Assembly (NCBI GenBank): GCA_050050175.1
Contig: JASFUT010000066.1
Location: 1 to 12,824, forward strand
Reading direction: 5' to 3'
DNA length: 12,824 bases
Source: CAVQCX01 sp050050175
GTDB taxonomy: Bacteria; Pseudomonadota; Gammaproteobacteria; Chromatiales; Chromatiaceae
The translations under genes were made by a program, and so were the position numbers. Below are positions 6,700 through 12,824 of the stretch, piece after piece. The first letter of the stretch is position 1. Each line of letters starts with the position of its first letter. The notes beneath the pieces are model-generated. The model was not told the DNA's origin and ran no database searches. It saw nothing but the letters and a program-made list of their open reading frames with translations.

Positions 6700-7860
6700 G
6701 TGCGCCTGCCATGCCTGCTGCTGCCCGCCGTTCTGGTCGTCGCAGGCTGCGCGGAGCGTCCGCCGGACTCGGGCATCCGCGTCGCCGACGCCCTGGGCGG
6801 TGCCGGAGACGCCGACCCCGGATTCGCCCGCGCCCTGGAGCCCCGCGCCTTCCGGTTTCCCGAGGACCACGGGCCCCATCCGGCCTTCCGCAACGAGTGG
6901 TGGTACGTCACCGGAAACCTGGACGACGAGCAGGGGCGCCGCTATGGATTCCAGCTGACCTTCTTTCGCATCGGTCTGGATCCCGACCCTCCGGAGCGCG
7001 TCTCGGCCTGGGCGGCCTCGGATGTATGGATGGCCCACGCGGCGGTGACGGACCAGGACGGCCGACGCCACATCGCCACCGAGCGATTCGCCCGCGGCGC
7101 CCTGGACCTGGCGGGGGCCCGGGCGCGTCCCTTCCGCGTCTGGCTGGAGGACTGGTCCCTGGAGGCCGGTGAGGACGGCTTCCCCTGGCGGCTGGTGGCG
7201 AAGGCGGGCGGGTTCGGCCTCGGGCTCAGCCTGGAGCCCGTCAAGCCGCCCGTTCTGCAGGGCGAGGGCGGCCTGAGCCGCAAGTCTGCCGAACCGGGCA
7301 ACGCCTCCTACTACTACTCGTTCACCCGGATGCTGGCACGGGGGACTCTGCGCCTGGGCGGTGAAGAGCGAGGAGTCGAAGGACTGGCCTGGCTCGACCG
7401 GGAGTGGAGCACCAGCGCCCTGGGCGACGATCAGGCGGGCTGGGACTGGGTCTCCCTCCAACTCGACGACGGGCGCGATTTGATGTTCTACCGCCTGCGA
7501 CGCACCGACGGCACCACCGACCCCCACAGCGCCGGGACCCTCGTGTCCGCCACGGGCGAAACGGTGCGATTGACGCCCGACACCTTCTCCCTGGAAGCCG
7601 CGCGCAGCTGGGCCGCCGACTCCGGCGAGCGCTATCCGGTCGCCTGGCACCTGGCGGGGGACGCGCTGGACCGGCCGCTGCTCGTCCGTGCCGTCCTCGA
7701 CGACCAGCTCATGAGGGTCAGCGTCCGCTACTGGGAGGGCGCCGTAGACGTCCTGGATCCCGCCACGGGGGAAGCCCTCGGCCGCGGCTATCTGGAGATG
7801 ACTGGCTACGCGGAGGGCTTGGGCGCGGCCTCGGAGAGCAGGGCGGCCCAGGCCCGATAG
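6700..7860 (+). CDS. AttH/CrtC-like lipocalin-family lipoprotein
   Basis: A 386-residue protein from GTG 6700 (388 from ATG 6694). It begins with a lipoprotein signal peptide whose lipobox is VAGC, with Cys17 followed by Ala, which predicts outer-membrane sorting. The body has the two-domain fold of the AttH / carotenoid 1,2-hydratase (CrtC) group: the hallmark NEWWYVTGNL (65-74) and GFQLTFFR in the first half, and LDREWSTS with WDWVSLQLDDGRDLMFYR in the second. Some members are hydratases acting on carotenoids; those encoded with an ABC-FtsX pair, as in the attEFGH locus of Agrobacterium, are thought to be accessory factors, and no carotenoid genes are in view here. It probably binds a hydrophobic ligand handled by the transporter (inference). 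The end is conserved (GRGYLEMTGYA) and is followed by an Ala/Ser-rich tail that overlaps the opposite-strand PilZ gene by 55 bases. Confidence 0.92.
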   Translation: MRLPCLLLPAVLVVAGCAERPPDSGIRVADALGGAGDADPGFARALEPRAFRFPEDHGPHPAFRNEWWYVTGNLDDEQGRRYGFQLTFFRIGLDPDPPERVSAWAASDVWMAHAAVTDQDGRRHIATERFARGALDLAGARARPFRVWLEDWSLEAGEDGFPWRLVAKAGGFGLGLSLEPVKPPVLQGEGGLSRKSAEPGNASYYYSFTRMLARGTLRLGGEERGVEGLAWLDREWSTSALGDDQAGWDWVSLQLDDGRDLMFYRLRRTDGTTDPHSAGTLVSATGETVRLTPDTFSLEAARSWAADSGERYPVAWHLAGDALDRPLLVRAVLDDQLMRVSVRYWEGAVDVLDPATGEALGRGYLEMTGYAEGLGAASESRAAQAR

Positions 7861-8183
7861 TCGGTGCCGACGCCGTCGTGAATGCGAAAGCCCGCCTCGT
7901 AGAGACCCTGATCGCCGACGGGGCGGCACCAGCGACTCTCCCCGGTCAACAGGAAGGGACGGGGATCGCCCTTGACCTCCACGCATATCTCGAACAGGCA
8001 CTCGGGACTGACCGGGCGGGGAAGGATCATGCGCAGCCCGTCGACGGACACGTCAACCGTCTCGGCGGCCACCACCTGGACCGACGCGGAATCCTCCGAG
8101 TCGGCAACCCGCAGCTCCACCGACAGGGCCTCCCTGCGGGCGATCCTGCAGCCGTCGCGCCGCTCCTTCGATCCCTTGTCCAT
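7806..8183 (-). CDS. PilZ-domain c-di-GMP-binding protein
   Basis: A 125-residue single-domain PilZ protein. Both ligand motifs are visible: RxxxR at Arg13 and Arg17 (with Arg8-Arg9 also in register) and D-x-S-x-x-G at 44-49 (DVSVDG). Later strands follow the fold, with a Trp-containing strand GESRWCRPVG and then GLYEAGFRI. It should bind cyclic di-GMP in the cytoplasm; the output is unknown because there is no fused effector domain. The ATG at 8183 is preceded by GGAAGG about 10 bases upstream. The same frame is open further upstream, but that part is only a shadow of the DUF1631 gene. It starts 17 bases after the DUF1631 stop on the same strand, so the two are probably co-transcribed. Its 3' end overlaps the lipocalin gene on the other strand. 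Confidence 0.9.
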   Translation of the reverse strand: MDKGSKERRDGCRIARREALSVELRVADSEDSASVQVVAAETVDVSVDGLRMILPRPVSPECLFEICVEVKGDPRPFLLTGESRWCRPVGDQGLYEAGFRIHDGVGTDYRAWAALLSEAAPKPSA

Positions 8184-8200
8184 ACCCGATGGCCCTTCCG

Positions 8201-10015
8201 TCAGTCTTCCCGCATCGACTGCGATCGCCCCTCTATCAGGCTTTGCAGGGGCTCGTCGAATCCTAACCCGTAGTCCAGGATCTGCGCACTGCCTTCGACA
8301 ATTCGCGCCGCGAGGTCCTCGGGCATCAGCGCCGCGACCTTTCTGCCGAGATCGTCCACGAAGAAGAGCCTGCGGGTCGACCTGAGCACCAGGGCCAGCC
8401 GACAGGTGATGCGCCGCTCCCCATCGTCGATCAGCTCGACGACGCCGCCAGGCTGCATCCGGCGCAGCGCCTCGGCGGTGCGGGCCACGGCGCGCTCCCG
8501 GGCCTCCTCCTGACGCCGGGCCGTCTCGGCGCTGGCCTGCGCCCGGAGCGGCTCGTCCGCGGCATGCGCCCTCCCCTGCGCCGCGGGGAGGCGGGACTCG
8601 CCGGCGAGAGCCCGATCGCGCACCTCGGATTCCCAGCGTGCGAGGGCGGCCTCCCAGTCGTCCAGGGCCAGGGCGGCCGCCCGGTCGAACACCGGCCTCA
8701 GGTCGAGGCGGCGCAGCCCACCCCCCTGCAGAGCCGACGCGGCCTCCCCATAGTCCAGCCGCACCACCTTGATCCCCGACAGGTTGGCGAACAGCAGATA
8801 GGCATGCCGCTGATTGTTCTCCACCAGGCGGCATCGCAGCGACCGGAATCCGTCGTTCCAGGCATACCAGTCACCGGGGCGCATGGTCCGGATCTCGGGA
8901 AAGTGCTGGGCCCGGGCACCGCCGTCTTCGGCGCTGTCCGGCGCCGGATCCAGGGGCGGTATGCTCACCTGCTCTGCGGGGCTCGGCTCCTCGCCGGCCA
9001 TGATCGCCATGTGGACGGCATCGAGCCCCCGCAGAAAGCTCCTGTAGGCCTTCCCCTCCGGATGGATGCTCGAGACGCCGGCGTGAAGACGCTCCAGCAG
9101 GGGATTGATTCGCGTCTTGTAGGAATCCTGCAGAACCTTCGGGTCGCGGACGCCGACGCTCCAGACCAGGGTCCGGATCACCTCGATGCCCTCGGTCCAG
9201 GCCTGAGAGTCCATGCCCTCGCGCAGGTAGGTCACACGGAGGTACTTGCTCCAGGTCTCCTGCAGGAAATCCGGCACCAGCCGCGGCAGAACGCGGCCCG
9301 CGATCGCCCGGCGGATCTCCCGGGCGACCACCAGGTGCGCGTCCTGGACGATCTCCCGCCCGTGCTCCCGGGCCATCAGGCGCTGCTCGTGGACGGCAAG
9401 CTCGCCCTGGTAGCCGTGGAGGAAGTTCCCGAAGGCGCGGCTCGCATCCACATAGGCGGCCTGGTCGCCGCAGGCGCCTCCGCCGCACAGAGCGACCCTG
9501 CGCATCTCCCGGCTGACCCGGCCCGCCGCACGGCCGGAATAGGCATCGAGCCCCCGCCCGATGCGCGCCAGCAGCTCGAGGAGCTGGCGCGCCGGGCTGG
9601 CGGGCGCGAACAGTGCCCGCGGGAAGGCCAGCCAGGCCGCCGCCATGGCGGGCTGGTAGGCGCTCAGCACCTGCACCGCGACCGGGTCCACGCCCGACTC
9701 GGACACAACCCGGCGGAAGAAGAAGTCGTTGAAGTGCAATACCTGTCGGTGCTCGGGGCACAGCCGCCCGATCCGATCACGGCCGAGACCCTCGGCCACC
9801 AGGGCCCCTAGTCGGCCGGGACCGCGGGCCGCCGATGGGGGCGAGTCCGGCTCCGTCGCCTGCTCGGGCCATTGCTCGGCAATATCCTGGAGCAGGTCGA
9901 GAACCTCGGCCAGGCCAAGCTCGGACTCGGCCCCGGCGGCGGAATCCCGCAGGAGAGACCCGATGTCGGACGATCGCCGCCGCAGCCGCTCGAACCGCTC
10001 GAACGATGGCTTCAT
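8201..10015 (-). CDS. DUF1631-family protein with an apparent duplicated C-terminal domain
   Basis: A 604-residue protein without signal peptide or membrane segment, so cytoplasmic. The N-terminal about 340 residues are mainly helical and include LHFNDFFFRRVV and the long stretch of ETWSKYLRVTYLREG (253-267). A Cys pair lies in CGGGAC (177-182). Residues about 378-447 hold a beta-rich domain (RPGDWYAWND, CRLVEN, YLLFANLSGIKVVRLD), and residues about 520-595 a second one with the same order of motifs (QPGGVVELIDD, CRLALV, LFFVDDLGRKVAAL). An Arg/Ala/Glu-rich, coiled-coil-like helix joins them (about 490-520). DUF1631 proteins are widespread in proteobacteria, sometimes mislabelled thymidine phosphorylase, and have no assigned reaction. 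The family call is from memory of these motifs. ATG 10015 (MKPSFERF) is chosen over the longer open frame because upstream residues have no family character; AAGG lies about 8 bases before it. It is the first gene of a pair with the PilZ gene. Confidence 0.8.
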   Translation of the reverse strand: MKPSFERFERLRRRSSDIGSLLRDSAAGAESELGLAEVLDLLQDIAEQWPEQATEPDSPPSAARGPGRLGALVAEGLGRDRIGRLCPEHRQVLHFNDFFFRRVVSESGVDPVAVQVLSAYQPAMAAAWLAFPRALFAPASPARQLLELLARIGRGLDAYSGRAAGRVSREMRRVALCGGGACGDQAAYVDASRAFGNFLHGYQGELAVHEQRLMAREHGREIVQDAHLVVAREIRRAIAGRVLPRLVPDFLQETWSKYLRVTYLREGMDSQAWTEGIEVIRTLVWSVGVRDPKVLQDSYKTRINPLLERLHAGVSSIHPEGKAYRSFLRGLDAVHMAIMAGEEPSPAEQVSIPPLDPAPDSAEDGGARAQHFPEIRTMRPGDWYAWNDGFRSLRCRLVENNQRHAYLLFANLSGIKVVRLDYGEAASALQGGGLRRLDLRPVFDRAAALALDDWEAALARWESEVRDRALAGESRLPAAQGRAHAADEPLRAQASAETARRQEEARERAVARTAEALRRMQPGGVVELIDDGERRITCRLALVLRSTRRLFFVDDLGRKVAALMPEDLAARIVEGSAQILDYGLGFDEPLQSLIEGRSQSMRED

Positions 10016-10408
10016 GGGACCGCCTTCGTAGCTGGGCTTGGAGGTCAATGTCGTGCTGACAGGCCGTCGGCGCAGCGACTTCCGGGCGGCTGAGCGCATG
10101 GCCGAGGCCGGCGATTGGCCGCCGTTGGCCAGGCGATCCGGGGGAATCCCGTTCCCGGGAGATGCCGGCCTGTCGGGCGCCGCAGGCAGGGGACGACACC
10201 TGGCGTGCCCGGGGCTGCATGCCACCTGGTGGACCGGCGGCCACGGCACGGCCGCTGACGACGAAGACTTATACCACAGTTCTCCTGCCGGCCTCACCGC
10301 CTCCCCGGTTGCCGATCCCGGGCAAGCAGGGCGCCGGCTGGGAAGACGCGCGCTTTGGGTCTATACCCCTAGGTGAGATACACAGCCACCCGGAGAGAGA
10401 TTCACGGC
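10016..10408. other. 393-base spacer between divergent genes
   Basis: This separates the start of the DUF1631 gene (minus) from the start of the 160-residue protein (plus), so promoters for both should lie here. Short frames cross it, one from TTG 10038, but their third-position bias fades midway and they lack ribosome sites. The only AT-richer spots are around 10268-10275 (TTATACCA) and 10358-10380 (a TATACC box near CCTAGG). Either could be a -10 element, but I find no good -35 box at proper spacing, so I do not call a promoter. Confidence 0.35.
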
Positions 10409-10891
10409 ATGACGCCCATCCCGGACCGAGTCGAGATCGAAGGCGCCCCGGACTACGTCGGGGCATGGAGCGCCGCGGCCATACCGGGGTTCGTCCCCAC
10501 CGTCCTTCGCCGCTGGCAGAGGGAGTACGGCCGGCTCCCGGACCCCCTGTTCGTCACCCTGTGTCCGCAGGTGGAGCTCAACGCCTCCGGAGGCCTGCCC
10601 GGCGTCGCCGTCGAGCTCAGCGACGCGCGGCTGCGGTGCCGCCAGTTCACCGGCTGCCACAAGCCCTATTTCGTCATGTTCTTCACCGGGGCGGATGCGG
10701 CCGATCACCAGGCGCGGGCGGGCGAGGCCCTGGCCTGGTCGGAGAGCTACCGCCTGGAGATCGGGCCGGACCGGCTGCGCCTGGAGTTCCGCGGCGCGAC
10801 CGAGGCGCTCGCCGAAGACGAGGAGGTCAGGCGGCCGCGCACGATCGCCTCCCTGCTGGAGAGCGGCGAGCTGCTCGAAGTCCTCGCCTAG
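10409..10891 (+). CDS. Unrecognised 160-residue protein
   Basis: I do not recognise this family. The ATG at 10409 is chosen because GGAGAGAG ends 9 bases upstream; an in-frame GTG at 10373 has no ribosome site. Codon use is strongly GC3-biased like its neighbours, which supports a real gene. There is no signal peptide or membrane helix, so it is probably cytoplasmic. Visible landmarks are a helix VPTVLRRWQREYGRLPDP (29-46), Cys52 in LFVTLCPQVEL, a pair Cys77 and Cys83 in LRCRQFTGCHK, and an aromatic strand PYFVMFFTG. The C-terminal half alternates beta-like pieces (YRLEIG, LRLEFRG) with an acidic stretch, ending in helix IASLLESGELLEVLA. The compact alpha/beta layout has no motif that suggests an enzyme. 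It stands alone between the divergent DUF1631 gene and the amidohydrolase 189 bases downstream. Confidence 0.7.
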   Translation: MTPIPDRVEIEGAPDYVGAWSAAAIPGFVPTVLRRWQREYGRLPDPLFVTLCPQVELNASGGLPGVAVELSDARLRCRQFTGCHKPYFVMFFTGADAADHQARAGEALAWSESYRLEIGPDRLRLEFRGATEALAEDEEVRRPRTIASLLESGELLEVLA

Positions 10892-10937
10892 TGCTCGGTC
10901 CCGTACGCGCGACCCGGCGCAGAGTCGGGGCGAGCAC
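10891..10937 (+). terminator. Dyad just after the 160-residue gene, possible transcription stop
   Basis: GTGCTCG (10891-10897, beginning at the last base of the stop codon) pairs perfectly with CGAGCAC (10931-10937), and inner CCC and GGG runs could lengthen the stem past a small bulge. There is no T-run after it, so it is not a classical intrinsic terminator. It may stabilise a 3' end or act with Rho. Confidence 0.25.
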
Positions 10938-11070
10938 GGCGGCTGGAATGCGGTGCTCTCGGCGAACGAAGCAAAGGCGGCTCACCCCGGACCAGAGGGC
11001 CCGGCAGTGAGCGAAACCTTCGGCCGCATGCCATGCGCCTCTGCGGTCCCCTTGAGAAAGACCCGGACCC

Positions 11071-11074
11071 GGAG
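11071..11074 (+). promoter_or_regulatory. Ribosome binding site of the amidohydrolase gene
   Basis: GGAG is 6 bases before the ATG at 11081. This selects that start over the in-frame codon at 11033, which has no comparable site and would add 16 residues with no family character. Confidence 0.65.
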
Positions 11075-11080
11075 CTGAAC

Positions 11081-12583
11081 ATGTCGATCTGGCTGACCAA
11101 GGAGATGCTCTCGCACCTGCGTCCTTCCGCGGACACGCGGTTCGAGTCGCCCGTGCCCACCCGGGTGGTGTCCAACGGCGAGTATCTGCCGCCTCCTCAG
11201 ACCCGCCAGCAACGCGAAGTGGAGCGGGTGCTGCGGGCGCTGGCGGAGCGCTTCGGCGGGCGCCTGGGTATGAGCCGGAGGGAGTTCCTGCGCTCGGGCG
11301 CCGGGATCGCCGCCGGCCTGCTCGCCATGAACCGGGTCTACGGGGCGGTGTTCGACGTGGCCGAGGCGGAGGCGTCCGACCCGGAGGCCGCCGAGGCACG
11401 CCGCCGCGCACTCGAGAATCAGCTGATCTTCGACGTCCAGCTGCACTTCGTGCACGACGACTACGGCTTCGAGGGACTCTTGGGCCTGCGCCGTGTCGCC
11501 AAGCGCTGGAATCCGGCCCTGCGGGACGAGAGCGTCAGCTTCGAGCGCTACAAGTTCGACAACTTCCTCAAGGAGGTCTACCTCGACAGCCAGACCCACG
11601 TGGGCCTGCTGAGCGGCGCGCCCTCGGACAATCCGGACTACTGGTTCCTCACCAACGACCAGATCGCCGAGGCCCGGCGGGTGGTCAACGCCGTCGCCGG
11701 CACGCGCCGGCTGCTGTGCCATTCGGTGTTCACCCCGGGACGCCCCGGCTGGATCGAAGAGGTCGACCGGGCGATCGAGGAGCTGCGCCCCGACTCCTGG
11801 AAGGGTTACACCATCGGCGACCCTCTCCAGCCGTCGCAGTGGCCCTGGCGCCTGGACGACGAGGAGCTGGTCTACCCTGTCTATCGCAGGATGGTCGACG
11901 CCGGGATCACCAACGTGTGCATCCACAAGGGCCTGCTCCCCGAAGACTACAGCAACGCCTTCCCCGACCAGTGGCGCCACGCCCGGGTCGACGACGTGGG
12001 ACAGGCCGCAAAGGACTGGCCGGAGCTGAGGTTCATCATCTACCACTCGGCGCTGAAGCCCTTCGGAGACCCCCCCGAGTCCCACCTGAAGCGCTTCGAG
12101 GAGACAGGCCGCATCGACTGGGTCACCGACCTGGCCGAGATCCCGGAGCGCTGGGGAGTGGACAACGTCTACGCCGAGCTCGGGACCTGCTTCGCCAGCT
12201 CGGCCGTCACCCACCCGCGCCATTGCGCCGCCCTGCTGGGCACCCTGGTACGGGGCATGGGCGCGGACCATGTGCTCTGGGGCACGGACTCGGTCTGGTA
12301 CGGCTCCCCGCAGTGGCAGATTGAGGCCTTCCGCCGGCTCGAGATCCCGGAGGACATGCGACGGGCGCACGGCTTCGCCGCTCTGGGTCCGGTGGACGGC
12401 CCGGTGCGCAATGCCATCCTCGGCCTCAACGCCGCCGGGCTCTACGGCATCGACCCCCGGCGCACCCTGGCCGGGCTGCAGGGCGATCGCCTCGCGCTTC
12501 TGCGGCAGGAGTACGAGGCGGGCGGGCGGCGCCCCAGCAACCTCGCCTACGGGTACCTCGATCCGTCCCGGCGCGCAGGCTGA
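11081..12583 (+). CDS. Tat-exported amidohydrolase-family (amidohydrolase 2-like) protein
   Basis: A 500-residue protein. The twin-arginine motif SRREFL is at 65-70, followed by the weakly hydrophobic stretch GAGIAAGLLAM (73-83) and an Ala-rich region to about 100. It is therefore a Tat signal preceded by some 64 extra residues, including SPVPTRVVSNGEY and a helix of charged residues. The catalytic part (about 115-480) is a metal-dependent TIM barrel of the amidohydrolase superfamily. Metal positions are visible as FDVQLHF (116-123, His122), Lys241 in SWKGY, His282 in CIHKG, His322 in YHSA and Asp403 in GTDS. The usual first His of the HxH pair is Gln120 here. Export of a folded metalloenzyme to the periplasm suits the Tat route. 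Substrate unknown; relatives include decarboxylases and lactonases. No partner gene is adjacent, and no T-rich terminator follows. Confidence 0.9.
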   Translation: MSIWLTKEMLSHLRPSADTRFESPVPTRVVSNGEYLPPPQTRQQREVERVLRALAERFGGRLGMSRREFLRSGAGIAAGLLAMNRVYGAVFDVAEAEASDPEAAEARRRALENQLIFDVQLHFVHDDYGFEGLLGLRRVAKRWNPALRDESVSFERYKFDNFLKEVYLDSQTHVGLLSGAPSDNPDYWFLTNDQIAEARRVVNAVAGTRRLLCHSVFTPGRPGWIEEVDRAIEELRPDSWKGYTIGDPLQPSQWPWRLDDEELVYPVYRRMVDAGITNVCIHKGLLPEDYSNAFPDQWRHARVDDVGQAAKDWPELRFIIYHSALKPFGDPPESHLKRFEETGRIDWVTDLAEIPERWGVDNVYAELGTCFASSAVTHPRHCAALLGTLVRGMGADHVLWGTDSVWYGSPQWQIEAFRRLEIPEDMRRAHGFAALGPVDGPVRNAILGLNAAGLYGIDPRRTLAGLQGDRLALLRQEYEAGGRRPSNLAYGYLDPSRRAG

Positions 12584-12713
12584 GCGGCGCGACCGGGGCA
12601 TCCCCCCATACCGCCCGGCCGGCTGCGTGCCTCCTCCCCGGCGATCTCCCGATGACCTGCGATTCGTCGACTCCATGCACATTCCCTGCTGATGGCTCCA
12701 AGACCCGCCCGAG

Positions 12714-12824
12714 ATGGACGCCCCAGAGGAAACGATCGTCGAGGCGGACCTGACCGATCCGGTGCATGCCGCCGCCCTGCCCGGCAGCTTGTTCCGGCTA
12801 ATCCGCCCGCGCCCCGCGGTGTAC
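12714..12824 (+). CDS. Start of a gene cut by the right edge, possibly an N-acetyltransferase
   Basis: From the ATG at 12714 the frame is open for 37 codons to the window end, with the high-GC third positions of the neighbouring genes. The opening PEETIVEADLTDPVHAAAL resembles the N-terminus of GNAT acetyltransferases, which often begin with an IREADLxDPxH stretch. Later residues (PGSLFRLIRPRPAVY) do not extend that match, and no acetyl-CoA-binding motif is in view. There is no clear ribosome site, and another frame from 12692 is also open, so both start and identity are tentative. Confidence 0.4.
   Translation, partial: MDAPEETIVEADLTDPVHAAALPGSLFRLIRPRPAVY

Noticed and set aside
3917..6712. 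A 931-codon open frame on the minus strand, antisense to the permease gene
   Set aside because: The product is Gln, Gly, Arg, His and Pro-rich with no domain, as expected for the mirror frame of a high-GC gene. The plus-strand permease has clear FtsX motifs and membrane segments.
6640..8001. A 453-codon minus-strand frame across the lipocalin gene
   Set aside because: It is antisense to the unmistakable AttH/CrtC motifs, has low-complexity composition and overlaps the PilZ gene in another frame.
8564..9811. A 415-codon plus-strand frame across the DUF1631 gene
   Set aside because: His, Gln, Pro and Gly-rich shadow composition; the minus strand carries the DUF1631 motifs.
10016..10297. A possible N-terminal extension of the DUF1631 protein by 94 residues
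   Set aside because: The added residues are Pro, Ser and Arg-rich with no family character; MKPSFERF at 10015 is a normal start with a purine-rich site upstream.
10038..10376. A 112-codon plus-strand frame in the spacer, starting at TTG
   Set aside because: Weak start, no ribosome site, and third-position bias lost halfway through. I treat the region as non-coding.
10982..12682. A 566-codon minus-strand frame across the amidohydrolase gene
   Set aside because: It is a mirror frame of a well-supported gene, with no recognisable motif and no ribosome site.
1..12824. CRISPR arrays, tRNA or rRNA genes, transposons, phage or toxin-antitoxin and defence genes
   Set aside because: I looked for regularly spaced repeats, cloverleaf ends, terminal inverted repeats and typical small paired genes and saw none. 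GC content and codon use are even across the genes, so there is no sign of a recent island.

Overview
The window is GC-rich chromosomal DNA (third codon positions mostly G or C, roughly 70% GC by eye) and looks like a gammaproteobacterium. A halophilic or sulfur-metabolising lineage such as the Ectothiorhodospiraceae would fit: it carries a DsrC/TusE-family protein, a DUF1631-PilZ pair, a YbbA/YbbP-like transporter with an AttH-type lipoprotein, and a Tat-dependent amidohydrolase. This placement is inference. I see no tRNA, rRNA, CRISPR array, insertion sequence, integrase or phage gene, so this is mostly ordinary chromosome with several poorly described genes.

Left part (1-3278). A membrane-anchored protein of unknown function runs off the left edge on the minus strand. 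A 412-base gap follows, then a minus-strand DsrC-like gene that keeps one of the two family cysteines and has lost the other. It is divergent from a LysR-type regulator. The roughly 100 bases between them are conspicuously AT-rich and contain a perfect dyad of the T-N11-A type, just upstream of a plausible promoter for the DsrC-like gene. This is the most interesting locus: it reads as a regulator-target pair. A small secreted protein with two cysteines converges on the LysR gene.

Middle (3465-7860). Three overlapping plus-strand genes form one transport operon: an ABC ATPase (LolD/YbbA class), a ten-segment FtsX-type permease with two FtsX modules, and an AttH/CrtC-like lipocalin lipoprotein. 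The likely role is handling of a hydrophobic compound at the cell envelope.

Right (7806-12824). A minus-strand pair encodes a DUF1631 protein whose C-terminal half looks internally duplicated, then a PilZ protein with both c-di-GMP-binding motifs. The PilZ gene overlaps the end of the lipocalin gene tail to tail by 55 bases. Beyond a 393-base gap are a plus-strand 160-residue protein I do not recognise, a Tat-targeted amidohydrolase with an unusually long stretch before its twin arginines, and the start of another gene cut by the right edge.

The long open frames antisense to the permease, lipocalin, LysR, DUF1631 and amidohydrolase genes are by-products of GC-rich codon bias and are not annotated.
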